Shown: positions 10,804 through 24,700 of the stretch, piece after piece | How the letters are laid out: each line of letters starts with the position of its first letter | Numbering within the stretch: the first letter of the stretch is position 1 | The notes under the pieces: generated by a model | Told to the model about the DNA's origin: nothing | Database searches by the model: none | What the model saw: the letters and a program-made list of their open reading frames with translations, nothing else | Program-made: the position numbers and the translations under genes | From: Allium sativum | Taxonomy: Eukaryota; Streptophyta; Magnoliopsida; Asparagales; Amaryllidaceae | NCBI GenBank assembly: GCA_030737875.1 | Contig: CM060909.1 | Coordinates: 394,453,065-394,517,064 of the forward strand | DNA length: 64,000 nt | Direction of reading: 5' to 3'

Positions 10804-12043
10804 CGCAACCTATTTTTCTACTCTTCTGTTTTTCGTTCCTCTGGATTTACAAAGCTTCAAAATATAATTAATGGCCGACCTCAATCTATTTCCTTTCTCA
10901 TTTCTGTTTGCAGTTATAAATCAAATGGGAATCTTGATTACCCCTCTTCATATATTTCCGTTCATTACTGTAACTCGAAATCCAAACAAAAACCATCGAT
11001 CACCATTTCATTTCCTTTTCCAGTAATATGAAACTGATACCATCTCTTAAACCTAAATCGAATTCGATTTCGATTTCATATTCGTATCCATGAGGACTGA
11101 TTTTGATGTAAAGCTTCATCTGGATGATTTTTGGAAGCATAAAGCATCATTCCAAGACCGCGATGTTACTTTTAGGGTTTATGTGGGTGCGAGCTTGGAG
11201 TTGCATTGAGGGTTTTTGGAAAAGTCGGTCTTTGATGTTGAGGTGAAGTTCGAATAGGGTGATGGTGATTTGGGAGGCCAACATTGATGGACTAGATGTG
11301 ATTGGAAGGGATTAAGGTCTGTAACGGTTGAAACTGGAAGGTGCGATTTTACTGAATGTTGTGGTGATTTGACAGTAGGTGATTTGGAGTTCGGTGGTTT
11401 GAAAAGGGGGATATATTTTTCTGGGAGTGAGTATGTAGTACGACAGTGGATAAAAGTGGAGTTCGATTTTTAGGATGTATTGGGAGAGTTGTTATTTTAG
11501 CAGTGGGCAGCAGTAAGTAGTTGACAGAAACATTTGGGATTTGGTCAGTGGTGATCGATGCTGGTGAGGTTGGAGGTCGTGGTGACTGAAGCAGGGGTTG
11601 GCAATGATAAGGGAGCCAGTTTAGGTGCTGTAACAGTAGTATCAGGAAGGGGATGTGATGATAAAGGAAGGAGAATGGATTGCCTATGAAGTGTTTGGCA
11701 AATTGCCAAAGTGGTATGTGCAATTTTGGGTTGTTTGCAATATGTTGGACTGTTCGGGAATTTGTTTCTGAAATGGATCGAGCGATTTCAATAGCATCGA
11801 GGTGGGAATTCATTCGAGAAGATTTATAGCCGGTGATTTGGGAATAAACAGGATATTCGACAACTCCAATATCGGTGAGTAATTCTCATCTGAAATTTAT
11901 TTAAATATGTTTTTATCGTTAAAATAAATTGTTGGCTGCTTGGATGCATTTAAATATTTTTGTGCCTATTATATATAAATATATTAGTTATTTAGGCTTG
12001 GTGTTTGTGGTTATTATATATATTGGTGATTGGATAGTCCCCG

Positions 12044-12092
12044 CAGTACCATTAGCGGATGCCCGCAGTATCATTAGTGGATGAACCTATAC
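12044..12092 (+). repeat. Short direct repeat in S (25 bp, two copies)
   Basis: CCCGCAGTACCATTAGCGGATG is repeated at once as CCCGCAGTATCATTAGTGGATG. Further downstream, 12440-12600, 12690-12740 and 13070-13120 repeat a unit with ATTTATAAACGRTGTT and ATTATCATTGGATAAT. Confidence 0.6.
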
Positions 12093-15000
12093 GCCCCACA
12101 ATATATATATTGGCTATCATCTGGGGATGCAGGAAAAACTGGTTGGAGGAATCCAACTAGATTCCTAAAAATTTATTATTGTTTATTCATATATATATAT
12201 ATATTATCCTATATGATGTGTCAAAAAGCCTCTAATTGATACTTGGGTGTTTTGGATGTTTAAAATATCACTGGGCCTAAATGTTGATTTATAAAAATAT
12301 CGTGATAAGGAAATTTTAAGTTTTAAATGGGAAAATATATTTTCTAAAATAGAATTTGAATTTCAAATGAACTATAAAGATATTAACTTGTTTTGAATAA
12401 ATAAAACAAGTATTAAATTTATAAATGATGTTTGTAAACTAAATAATCAGGGAATTGAAGTAAATTTATAAACGGTGTTCATAAATAAAATGGAACGATT
12501 ATCATTGGACAATCAGGGAACTGAAATGAATTTATAAACGATGTTTATAAATGAAGTGAAATGAATTATCATTGGATAATTGGGGAAATATAAATACAAG
12601 TGTGAATTTAAAAAGGGAAATTTATTTTTCCAAGGTAGAAATTTAATTTCAAATGAATTCGAAATCAAGTCTTGTTTAACTATATAAACAAGTAATACAA
12701 ACGGTGTTTATAAATAAAGGTGAAAAATTATCATTTGGATAATTTAAATATTTAAATTGAAATATGAATTTAAAATGAGAATTGGGAACCGTGTTAAAAA
12801 GGGAAATGAGGAAATCTATTCCGATGTTCGGAATATAAATTAAAATAAATCCAAAAGGATTTATGGTTAGAATTCGACCATGTCGAATTTATAAAAATAA
12901 ATTGTATCCAGAAAGGATATTTAAATTGTATTAAATAGAATTGAAATTAAATATGAAAATAGATTATACATTATATATGACAGTTATAAAAATAAAATAT
13001 TCCAAATATAAGAATCAGTTTTCAATTAGATTTTGAAATGGAGCTTGTTTTAATATCTAAAACAAGGAAGTAAATTTATAAACGATGTTTATAAATAAAA
13101 TTGGATAATTATTATGGGATAATTTGAGATTTTAAATTCAAGTATGAATTTAAAAGTCAATTAGAAATCGTTTCGAAAATGGAACGACGAATGTTATTCC
13201 AGAATTTCGAGTATAAACCAATTTTAGAAAAATCCAAAGGATTTATAATCAAAATTCGATTAAAATAATTTATTTCTAAAGGAATTGGGATCTTAAAATA
13301 TATAGAGTTGTAAATAAATTTATGACTGCGTTATGAAAATTGACGATTTAGAAAAATTGAAATGTTTAACTTAGGTTTGGAAAGCCGATCTTATATATAT
13401 TAAAATATATAAGAATAGAGCGAAATTTATAAATTAAACGAAGTTTAAACATTTATATTTAAATATCATTGAAACGAACTCACCGCAGCACGGTAGTTCG
13501 TAAATTGACGTTTCGAACTTCAATTCAGTATATAGAACTCAATTTAAGTCGGAATTCTTTGAATCAAGAACCATCCGAGCCGATTAGATAATAGTTTTTT
13601 AATAGAAGAGAAATTCTGGGTTTCGTCTAATAGATTTTGAGTTATGTCAAAATCAAATTTCCAGAAAAGCAGCATCATAACCATTATAAAACCATAATTG
13701 TTTATTAATTAAAATTGAAGTATTTTAAGTTAAAAAAAATATGGATTTTAAATTTAAAAATCCAGATGTAAGTTGTAATATAAATACAAACTCAAGTTGT
13801 ATAAATGAAATGATTTTTGAAACAAAAAATTGGATTTTTAATTATTGAATTGGATTAACCAATTTGAAGAATAATTAGTTAATCGAGTTTTGAATCAAAA
13901 TTGGACATTGTATAAGTGAATGTGATTGGTAAATTTAGAATTCGATTTTTTATAAACAAGTTAAAATATATTTGAACGTGATATGTTCGGATAAAAAGTG
14001 AAATAGGCAAAAGAGCTAATTAACGGATAAATTAGCAAATTGAGCTAAAAATAATTGGATTGAGTTGGAATAAATTGGAAATGGACATATACGGGATAGA
14101 CAGGTTTGGAATGAAGTGTATGAAGTTTATATTTCATGTGCCCGACAAAAAGTTACACGTTTAAATTCCATATGAGTTTTTATGCGCCAAATCGGGAAGC
14201 CACTTGGCTTTTAAATTTTCTTTTCGAATGGAAAGGGCCTAGAGAGGCAAGTTGGAGTTTGAGCTATTGACCGGTACAAAGGAGGTGCTGGCAAAATTTT
14301 CGGGAAATTTAAAGAGTTAGAATATTTTTAAGATAATTTGATAACCATAAATCAATATATCGATATATATATGATTCATTAAGAAAACGAAATTAAAATA
14401 GAATATTATAAAAAAAAAGGAAATCTATAACTAAATCCGGTAAAACTAGAAAGATAAACATATACACGTTTAAAATTGAGTAATTGGTTTTTATGGTGTT
14501 GATTATTTGAGATAAGTAGTCTTGTCTGTTTTGAAGTTAAATATGTTATTCAGTCAAGGTCTAAGAGATAGTTATACCCCAACTTGATTGATTTCATTAT
14601 TAACTGATAAATAGCAAGATTCAGTCTTGAAGAGAGATGCTTAAAGAGTTTAGCTGAATGTAGTATTTTAGGTTGTTGTAACGATGCTTTACACAACATT
14701 CATTTTAACCCAATTAAGTGGAAATTTGGAAATATAATATTAAATATTTCCTAAGTATAGAAATGAACGGTCGTGAAAGGGATAAGTAATTGGAATGTTC
14801 TCCAATTATAATTACAAGATATTTTCGAAGTATAGAAAATAAAAGAAGGTGATAGATGGGAATGTTTTCCAAATAGTGTAAGAGGCCAAGATGATTATTG
14901 AAAATATTTGGTTAACAAATATTGATAAGGAAATGAAGAAGTGATTTAATTAATGAAATATTAATTTAAGGGGCCTAGTGATTGTTTGATGCTTTGAAAC

Positions 15001-15916
15001 GATGTTTGTTTTCTTCGATAGTTAAATAACTAACTATCGAAGTATTGGCCAATATCGTTGTCAATATGGAGAGATCGGTTGGATTATTATCCGAGAACCA
15101 CTCTGTATTTGCAGTAGCATTGCGAATCAGATTATATGAAGATAATCGAAGACGAAGTAAAGTGCAAGGGGTTTTTCTGTTGATCCTGGGTAGAAATTGC
15201 CTAAGATGGATTAATGGAAATTGTGCCTTCGGTTTCGTTCAATCGCAGAACGAAGTTGTATGGATGAATATCTGACAGCATATTTCCAATGATTGCATAT
15301 GTTGGTATGTATAAATATATATGGTGGCGGAGAATTTATTCTCTTAGCATAGTATCCAGATTATATTTTTGCAAATCAATTAATGATTAACGGATCTGAT
15401 AGTGTGGCATTCAAAGTGAATGTGCTATCAATGAATTGTAAGTAAGCGTAGCCTCAGGCCATTACAATTGTTGAGGTCATGCTAGAAAATCTTTACACTT
15501 GTATTCTATTACTGAAATCTCAACACTTATCCTTATCTTTATTTCACCGTCCTCTGCTTTTATTTCCTCCATCCCCTTTTCATTTCATTCCTCCAACCGA
15601 GACAACCTCCATCCCAAATCCCTCTTTGATGGCCTCCTAAAATCGATTGACCCTCCTCAAATTAAACCACCAACTCACCTCTCTCCTACTTCAACTTTGA
15701 CCCATATAGGCATAAGATCATCATTCTCCTTTTTCTCGTTTTCCCAAATTGTTTCACCATCGCATCACCAGCCTTCGCCATCGTCGCAGCCACCTCCACT
15801 AAGACTGACGCATCGTAGACTCAACGCTTCCTTCCCTTTTATTCATCGTTGTCATGGTGAGTTTTATGCTCATGATTTACTGTATTTCAAGTTTTCTAAC
15901 TTCAGTTTAAACCACT

Positions 15917-16382
15917 TGTTAGGGTTTATTTTTGGCTATTGGCTTTTGGCTCTGATACCACTTGTTGGATCTTATTTTTGGCTTTTGGCTTTGATACCAA
16001 ATTGTTGGTTTTTTAAGAAGTTTTTATACTAGTTTGATGGAGTAGAGAAGATATGATACTAGTTTGTTGGAGGAAGGAGACAATAATTTGTAGGAGGAAG
16101 AAGAGAATATTTTATCACTTTATTTCCTTACCTCTTTTTTTTCATTCACTTCACAACTAAAATGACCACATATATATATAATGGTTTACAAATCATTTCA
16201 ATAGATACAACATTAAATGAACATGACTTTTCATCGAACAGACATGACACTTCACTGAACGGACATGACACTTGACGAATGGATATGACTCTTGGCAAAT
16301 GGACATGAATGTTGACGAATGGACATGTCTCTTTATTTTAATAGACACTACTATAATTAATTAATTTTGGTTTACGCCAACA
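15917..16382 (-). mobile_element. TGTTGG...CCAACA LTR fragment with adjoining PBS-like repeats
   Basis: About 466 bp present in the left E2 LTR but missing from the right one. It contains two copies of TTTTTGGCTTTTGGC followed by CTCTGATACCA or CTTTGATACCA, the reverse complement of an iMet-type PBS, each followed by TTGTTGG. The segment then ends CCAACA. Read on the minus strand this is an LTR ending next to a PBS, as in small Copia or TRIM elements. The partial duplication at the boundary is unusual. Target duplication is not clear. Confidence 0.5.
16217..16332 (+). repeat. About 20-bp tandem repeat (GGACATGACACTTGACGAAT)
   Basis: Six imperfect units containing GACATGAC.CTT, inside the TGTTGG...CCAACA fragment. 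Confidence 0.7.
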
Positions 16383-18377
16383 ACCTATTGGATGCTTGAA
16401 CTTTGAAATGCTTGTTATTCCCAATAATATATAAAAAAATTCCATACTTAACATGATATTTGATACTTTGGACACATTCGAAATTTGGGCACTTGTTGCT
16501 GCAAGTTTTTTTTTGCGGCCTTTGTGTTCTTATTTCATTTCTTTACCATTTTGCAAACTCACTGACCCTTGGCTGCAGTTTCTACCTTTATAGTTATTGT
16601 GACCTACTCTTGTGCACATTAAGTTGTACTGCCTCGGCCTGAGCATCATATTTGCACTCAGTTCATTGAGTCTTGTTATTTCATTGAACTTGTTGGTGAT
16701 TTCTGTATATGTTTTGTCCACTATCCTGAAACTGAGGATTGGTTTGTCATTTGACTTGAAATCACAACTTTGCTTTATTAAGCTGAACCTGTCGCACTCA
16801 TTTGAGCCATGTTTCCTTGAGAAAACTTGTTCACGCATATTACACTCACTTGTGTTGTCATGTTTGCACCATCTCATTTTCTTATTGTAATGAACTATTT
16901 GGTGCCCTAGCTTGCACTACCTTGTTTACACTGTTGTATGCTAAATCTTCTATATATGTGTGTATGTAGCAGCCACCTTTTGGTGTCTTGAAACCTGTTG
17001 CATGTTAATTCCTATACCTGCTTAAAATTGAATATAACATGACACATTTGGCCAACTCACTTGCAATTTTAGTATAGTAGTGCCCATGATCTGATCAATT
17101 GAACTTATTTTGCACTGTTTATACTTGTTACTTACAGTGACCCGTTCACTTGTGACCATGTCTGTACCTGATGTGCATTATACCTTATTTCATTACCTCT
17201 GCCTTCTTATCTCACCCTTATTAAAATTAAACATAATATATTAATATTTTTATGTACACACGGTTGGACTTGGACGATCTTATTGCATAGATATATATTT
17301 TAATGATTTATGGTGTTAAACCTACACAACATACACCTTGACAAGTTAGCATGACAAACAAAGTTTACTGCCCCTTGTTGTCTTGGATTTCCTGAGCAAC
17401 ATGCACTTGCACACTATGCCTTTGTACCCTTTTTGCCTTAATTCAGTGCTCTTGTGCACTTTTGTTTTGCTTCCTTGGACACTAGCACATGTTGCTCTGA
17501 TGTATTTTGCTTGATTTTAACACGCCTCTCCTAATCACTCCATTGCTCTTGTTTTATTGCATAATTCTTATTTGCAGATACTACACCTACCACCCTATAG
17601 TATTTTCGAAAAAATAACCTATAACCACCCCTGATAATCGTGCCATGTTAATATACCCTGTTGTGTCTATACACATGCCATGCTTGTTGAACACTTTACT
17701 ACCATGTGCGTATCCTATTCACTCTTCCATGTTTCATGCTACACTTCTACAATAGTTACCATACATGCTCCTTAAAGTTGATTCTGTTCATCATATATGT
17801 ATACTTGTATATCTTTTATTTTCGGGATGCTGAGGCAGTGCACACATGCACATGTACATCTATGTGCATGCAGGCTCCTGTGATCATAGTTCCAAGAAAA
17901 ATAAACTAATAAAGAATAGACATTGAATAACTGTGCATTTTTCATGTGACATATGTTTGAAGTTAGGACTAACTATTATATTTTAGTGTTTATTGAAGTT
18001 GTCTTACCTGAGACAAGTTAATCTGACTTGAGTGTTTTATGTTTTTGCGTGGAACGCTCGGATCAGACCTAAGGGTTGCAGATTTAAAGACTTCAACTAT
18101 CAAAGTAAGATTATTGTGAAGACGCTCGCTTTAGGTTCATTCTTAACTAAATTTTGTTTAATTTAAATCTATGTATTTAAAAGTTTTTCACTGTTTAATG
18201 AATGTTGTAAAACTATGATATTTTTGTATGAAACTATGCTTTGAGATATTATTATTCTATCTTTGATTTTGTTTGTTTATTTTGTTTTAACCTGTAAGCG
18301 ATAACAATCTATCTTTGTGAATGTTTCGAGTTGGTTTAATTACCGACTTGAAGCAATCAAACATGCAGGTCGTTACA

Positions 18378-19701
18378 TATGATATCAGTGCTTTGGTTTA
18401 ACAAAGCTTAGCTTATCGGGTTTAAAAACTCATTAGAGATAGATGATGACAACCTAGAATGAGTGGAATTTACACTAGAATCACTTTTGAGAGTGCGTAT
18501 TTTGAAAGATAAATTATTTTGAAAATATAAAGTATTTCAAAATATTAAATTCCTTTTCCAATCCCTGCTTCCGATACCTCTTCCGATAGGACCTTAGATC
18601 CTGATTCCATTCGAAATCCATTGTCGAGTTGCTCAAAATTTTTTATCAAATAAAATATATGTGAATTAAAGAATTGGTTATTTAACCAGGTATTTCAAAA
18701 AAATTCCAAGTGATTTTGAAAAGGAAGGATATTTAAGTATATGAATCATAAATTAGTTTCTATGATATTGGTTCAGGTTGTTGAAAGATTTTATCTTATG
18801 TGAATATAGAAATTATTTGGAAATCTTGAAATATTCAAAGTGAAATTTAATCTAAAGAAATTTGATATGACTTCAAAGGATTTGAAACGATTTTCAAAAG
18901 CTTTTGATTTGGAATTTGAAAACATTAAATTTGTATGATGCTTGTTTCGAAAGATAGGAAATCATAATGATCAGATTTAGATTTCCAATTATTGAAAAAG
19001 GAAATTGATTTCCAAGTTATTTGGATACGATGAATAGTTTATAAAAGTAGTTTATAAACAAAGAAAAATTCGACGACTTGAATCTTGATATTTTAAAGGG
19101 TTTTGAAATAACAATACTATGATTCGAAAGCATTTATAAATTATTATTGCGAAATGATTTATAACTTTGGGATATGAAATGATTTTATATGTTACCATTG
19201 ATTCGGGTAACTTATGACTAAAAAAAGGGAGTGATGATGGTCTGCTCTGGGGTTCATAGAGACATCATTTATCAATATTGTATGCATATGATAGGTAGTT
19301 CCCAGGCCTTATCATCGGGGTAGAACCTTCCAAACGGGTGACATATGTATTGATATGATTTTATCATAAAATGTTTTAAAATTTTTGAAATGATTTTGGT
19401 TTTTAAATACCGAAGTAAAATATGATTCAGTATGAAAGAAAAATATAGCATTTCAAATTATCTGAAAATAAAACCGGGATCTTAAGTCAAAGAAATTATT
19501 TCATACTTTAACTTTAAGTTTTATTCCAAATGTGGTTTTAATAAAAACGGTTTTGATGAATTTTAACTTATATAAATTTTTTGAGATTTTAAGTCCTATT
19601 GTTTGTTTTGTTTAAAACTAAATTTAGTATTAAGTTGTATATATAAGTACAATTTTTACAACCTCTCCTTTTCGAGGATGAAAAGTTTTAAGGGGCGAGT
19701 T
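18378..19701 (+). mobile_element. E2 internal region, complete (1.3 kb), non-coding
   Basis: Bounded by a PBS-like TGATATCAGTGC at 18380-18391 (two changes from the iMet PBS) and a PPT AAGGGGCGAGTT at 19690-19701, preceded by CTCCTTTTCGAGGATGAAAA, a phrase found just upstream of the PPT in E1 and E3 as well. No ORF over 60 codons and no gag-pol motif were seen. The element must have depended on proteins supplied in trans. Confidence 0.75.
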
Positions 19702-21165
19702 TGTAACGATCCAGATTTTCGATGTTTTAAAATATGTAGTAATTTAGAATTTTGTATTGAAATTAATGTTTATATTAAGAAATTTATTTAGATTTTGTTA
19801 ATCTAATCTATTTTAACATGGTTTTGAAAGAGTTTGTAAGTTCAAATTTATTTTTAATATTTTAATTATATGGTTCGATTAAAAATTTAATGTTACTAAT
19901 ATTTTAAATTATTTGGAAATAGTTGTTTGAGTATTTGAATTACAATTTATCTTAAGAATTATATTTTAATTTGTTTAATTTGAATTTGGTTTTAATTCAA
20001 TTTAAGAAATGTATTTGAAATATAGATAAACTACACTTGCATACATTGTATAGTGTAGTAGTATACACTTTTGAGGAAACTAATTATTTAATAAGCTTTG
20101 ACACTTGTTGAAGTCATGTTAGAAAATATTTACACGCTTGTCTTTCAATTTCTGAAATCTCAACACTTGTCCTCATCTTTGTTTCACCGTCCCCTGTTTT
20201 ATTTCCTGCGTCCCCTTTTCATTTCATTCTTCCAACCGAGATAACCTCCATCCCAAATCCCTCTTTCACGCCCTCCCAAAATCGATCGGTCCTCCTCAAA
20301 TTGAACCACCTACTCGCCTTCCTCTTACTTCAACTTCGACCCGCCTAGGCACCAGATCATCGTCCCCCTCCTACTCATTTTCCCAAATTGTTTCACCGCC
20401 TTTCACCATCGCGTCATCAGCTTTCGCCGTCATTGCAACAACCTCCAATCAGACCCGGCACATCGTAAACTCAGTGCTTCCTTCCCTTTTAGTGGTCGTA
20501 ATCATGGTGAGTTTTATGCTCATGATTTACTGTATTTCAAGTTTTCCAACTTCAATTTAAAACTGAAATTATAATGGTTGGTTGATGGGAGATTTTTTCC
20601 TGTCTGTTGGACGTTTGAACTTTGATATGCTTGTTACTCTCCATAATATATGCAAATTTCCATATTCACCATAATATTTGACACTTTGGACAGATTCAAA
20701 ATTCGAGCACTTGTTGCTACAAGTTTTGGGTTGTGCGGCCTTTGTATTCATGTTTCCTTGCTTTACCATTTTGCAAACTCACTGACCCTTGACTATAGTT
20801 GTTGCCTTTGTTGTTATCGTGACTTACTCTTGTGCATGCTAAGTTGTACTGCCTCGGGCTGAGCATCATATTTGCACAGAGTTCAATGAGTCTTGCTATT
20901 TGGTTGAACTTGTTGGTGATTTCCGTATATGTATTGTCCACCAGCCTGAAACTACTGGGTTAATTTGTCATTTAACTTGCCATTACAACCCTGTTTTATT
21001 AAGTTGAACCTGTTGCACTCATTTGAGCACCTGTTACATCGAGGAAATCTGTTCACACATATTACACTCACTTGTGTTGCCTTGTTGGTAGCATCTCACT
21101 TGGTTATTGTAATGATCTGTTAAGCCGTCATGCCTGTATCGCCTTGTTTACACTATTGCATGCTA

Positions 21166-21230
<65 letters not shown>

Positions 21231-21791
21231 CGCGCGCGCTGCGCGCGCGCGCGCCTGCTATCTTTTGGTGTCTTGAAACCTATTGCTTAATAATTCCTAT
21301 ATCTACTTATATTTTAATATAACATGACATTATTGGCCATCTCACTTGCAGTTATAGTATTGTTGTGTCCTTGATCTGATCAGTTGAACTTATTGTGCAT
21401 TGTTTATACTTGTTACTTATAGTGACCTATTTACTTATGATCATGTCTGTACCTGATGTGCACTATTCCTTATTTTAGTACCCTTGCCTTCTTGTTTGCC
21501 CCTTATGAAAATTGGACATGCTATATTAATATTTTTATGTACACACGGTTGGACTTTGATGGTCTTACTGCATAGCTTTACATTTTAATGATTTATGGTG
21601 TTAAACATACACAGCACATACCTTGACAAGTTACAAATGCAAACAATGTTTACTGCCCTTGTTGTCTTGGATTTCCTGAACAACCTGCACTTGTACACTA
21701 TGTCTTTGTACCCTTTTTGCCTTAATTCAGTGCCCTTGTGCACTCTTGTTTTGCTTCCTTGGACACTCGTACATGCTGCTATGATGTATTT
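19702..21791 (+). repeat. E2 LTR, right copy, cut by LTR I
   Basis: Starts TGTAACGATCC after the PPT and follows the left LTR up to GATGTATTT, where LTR I (21792) is inserted; the left LTR continues there as TTGCTTGATTTTAACACG. It contains a C-rich leader and GTGAGT at 20517-20522. The remaining roughly 0.9 kb of this LTR was not found further right. Confidence 0.75.
21169..21255 (+). repeat. Compound dinucleotide microsatellite (TA)n(TG)n(CG)n
   Basis: About 25 TA, 5 TG and 11 CG/GC units in a row, an almost uninterrupted purine-pyrimidine alternation of some 85 bp. The left LTR has only a short TATATATGTGTGTATG at the same place (16951-16966), so the expansion is copy-specific. Confidence 0.95.
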
Positions 21792-24700
21792 TGTAACGCC
21801 CACCTCTATACCCATATTATCCAAGAGTATTACTAAGTAATACTGTCAGATAAAACGGAAAATGAGGTTGTAGGGGCACACACATGCAAATAATCTTGAA
21901 CTAATACTGGTACGTATTAAAATTTCCTAATTATCACATACTCTTATGTACTCAATGTCGGTACAAAAGAATTATATGTGTGCCTCTAGGACAGAACAAT
22001 ACAAAATATACATGAATACAGAGATCACAGAGTCAATCGGATAAATAAAATATAATGTATAATATTTAACAATTTATACACATTTACCTATTACACATTA
22101 ATATATACATCAATCCATAAAATACATGATAATAAATGTAATACTAAGTTACTATACTCTTCTAAGCCCAATAAATACAAGCTAGTCTCAATGTCCCCGA
22201 ACCTGTAATGTCTCAGTCAGACCCGAGTATTATATAAATAATAAACGGGTCAGTCTATGTTTAAATCCATTAAAGTTAATATAAAATGTTTGGGTGCTCT
22301 AAACAAGAATAATAACATAAAGAGGTACAACATTATTTAATCCACAATGATCATTCAAGTCACGAACCTAATCATTAGGTTCACTCAAATATCGACATTA
22401 ACGATTCATGCCTCATGGCGAAAATATTATGGAAGCATTACCATATAAAGACATATGCAAATGACAACATAATCTTATTCAAATGAATCTCATTCAAGAG
22501 TTATAACGCATTATGAAATCACCAAAATATCACAATCACACGATAGCTCATAAGCCATCAAAATACAATAACATGATGAAATCATAAACAAGAATCTTAT
22601 ATGTAAATCACATCAAAGTATGAGAAAAATCATAAAAATAATATGGAACCATATCAACCTTGGTGAGACTCAGCAACGACGCACGTGCAATAGAAATATT
22701 GTATACCTGTACTAAACAATTTTGACGCGTGCAATGGAAGATACTCAGATCTCCATAAGTTAGACTCTCAGGTCTAATATAGGATAGTTACTCAGGACTA
22801 CCTCGATAGCCACTCAGAACTATCTAGTACCAGTAAGGAGATAGTCGCTCATGATTTCTCAGTATAGACAATGGTTTATATACGTCATCAACTCATAATT
22901 AGTAACTCGAATAGTGGTAATAGTGCGTCTCATACCACACGTTCTCACTGCTTGGTTTACTAACCGCTCATCAACTCCGCACTGGAAAACTCAAAAATCT
23001 TCTATCAAAAAATTTCATGAATCACAACTTCAACTCAATAACTTCAATCAGACAAAATAAGAAATTAACCGAGCTCGTATAATACACTTACCCTTCAATA
23101 CTTTATATAATAAGTCTTGTGAATAACCAGACAGGTGATACCGAATATCCCATACCAGACGGTTTCACCAAACCGTTTATTCAAATTTCTCGTTACATAG
23201 AATGTAAATATGATAAAATTACATAAAAGGTGTCGTCACTATATTATTTTCAAATCATCAATCAGACTAAATCAACAGTGAATCAGTCACAATATAAGAA
23301 GTCATGCGAGGTTAAAAAGCCAGTAATTATCCAAATGAAGAGAAATTGAAGAATTATTCAAGGAATACATAAAATTCCAACATGATTTATGAATAAACAA
23401 GATCAAACAATAATTCTCAAAAGTTAATATAAATGTATGAAAAATATAAACTTTCATTGGAAATTTGTGCAAACAATAAAATATATTGTACAGAAATATA
23501 AATCCGATAACATATAAAATATTGTCAAAAACTATTTCATAATATAATAAAAATGACAACTTCTCAATTGACTTATTCTGTGTAATGGTAAAATATTTTA
23601 AGTAGTGAAACAACCCAAATAGAAATATTATAGGATAAAATATTTAATTAATTTAAACTATAACCTTGAAAGATACATGTAATCAAGTTAATTTTTGTAT
23701 ACTGATGCAATGATCAATAATGTAATCTGAACGCTAATATTTACTTAAGTATGTATACACGCACATGCGATTAAATATAAATTTATGTCTAATTATAATT
23801 TGGAATACAATTTAATATTTGAAATTTCGTTGTACTCTATAATTCATAATCTAAAGTGTCAAAAACTGTAATTATCTACAAAGAAATTTATATATAAGCT
23901 TCCCATTCTTATTTGTAATTTCACGGTAGATTAATTGTCAAAATAAACCGTTTATACAAATATGTTTCGAAAATAAATTTTACAATTTCCCGTCCATATA
24001 CGAACACCCAATAAACAACTAGACGACAACTACATCAAACCAACCAATTCAATCATCCAAATAATTCAATCCAATGCAGATAATAATATGAGTTTGGGTA
24101 TAACTATTATGGATAGAGACATAGATGTGAGTGACGAGGAAACTCACCGAATTGGACGACTAAAATCTGGTAATGCCTTTACTGCGAACCCAAGAATTAT
24201 TGTGTTATCGACTCGGTAGCCATTGTCCTCAAATTACTTCTTCCATTATAGCTTGCGCGCTCATATGAGAATCACCACTATCCTCATCACGCCTATCGTC
24301 ATCCTCGTCGCGTCCAGATGCATCCACAACATCAAATCTTTGTTGCTTCGTCCACGCGCAACTCCAGACCAAGTCCGATTTATAAAAAGAATCATCGCTT
24401 GAGCTAGAATAGTCAACAGGCCAAGATCCATTTCACTTTACCTCGCACGCGCCTCAGGCAGTGCTTCGCCTCCGTTCGCCGACATCTCGTAGGCCACGAA
24501 AATCCGATCGATTTTTTTTTCCTTTTGTTGATAAAAGGAAGCGTGCCTTATTCTAGAAAGAACTTGGCTTTTCTACGGGCTTTGGGCCTTATTCCCTACA
24601 TATACATATATTTAAGTTATTTACAATTAATTTCTTATATAATCTAATTTAAATCTATACAATTAAATTAATTTCAATTCATATTACAGCCAATACACAA

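Larger units (their letters stand above)
10202..15466 (+). mobile_element. Insertion S: 5.3-kb solo-like LTR of the TGTAACGACCC group
   Basis: Sequence between TGTAACGACCCGG and CCATTACA that is absent from the other E2 LTR, whose continuous text reads GACACTTGTTGAAGTCATG. It is collinear with the long LTR of E3: a TATA box, GTGAGT at 11875, a GATGCAGG segment near 12120, a GCACGGTAGTTCG motif near 13490 and GGCGGAGAATTTATTCTC near 15330. No PBS, PPT or coding motif was seen, so it reads as a solo LTR. Compared with E3 it lacks about 1.2 kb at the 3' end. Flanks ACACT (10197-10201) and an ACAAT-like right flank match only imperfectly as a target duplication. Confidence 0.65.
9803..18377 (+). 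repeat. E2 LTR, left copy, interrupted by nested insertions
   Basis: Starts TGTAATGACCC after a PPT at 9803 and ends CAGGTCGTTACA at 18377 before a PBS-like sequence. Removing insertion S (10202-15466) leaves about 3.3 kb. The remaining sequence aligns with the right LTR (19702-21791). It holds a C-rich leader (15500-15850) followed by ATG-GTGAGT at 15854-15862, and long T/C-rich stretches. The 177-codon ORF at 15499-16032 crosses into the inserted fragment and has no recognisable domain. Confidence 0.75.

Noticed and set aside
11349..11813. 154-codon minus-strand ORF in insertion S
   Set aside because: Low-complexity (Pro, His, Ser, Leu), antisense to a leader of an LTR, and no domain was recognised.
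15499..16032. 177-codon ORF in the left E2 LTR
   Set aside because: It depends on the C-rich leader and crosses into an inserted fragment that the right LTR does not have.
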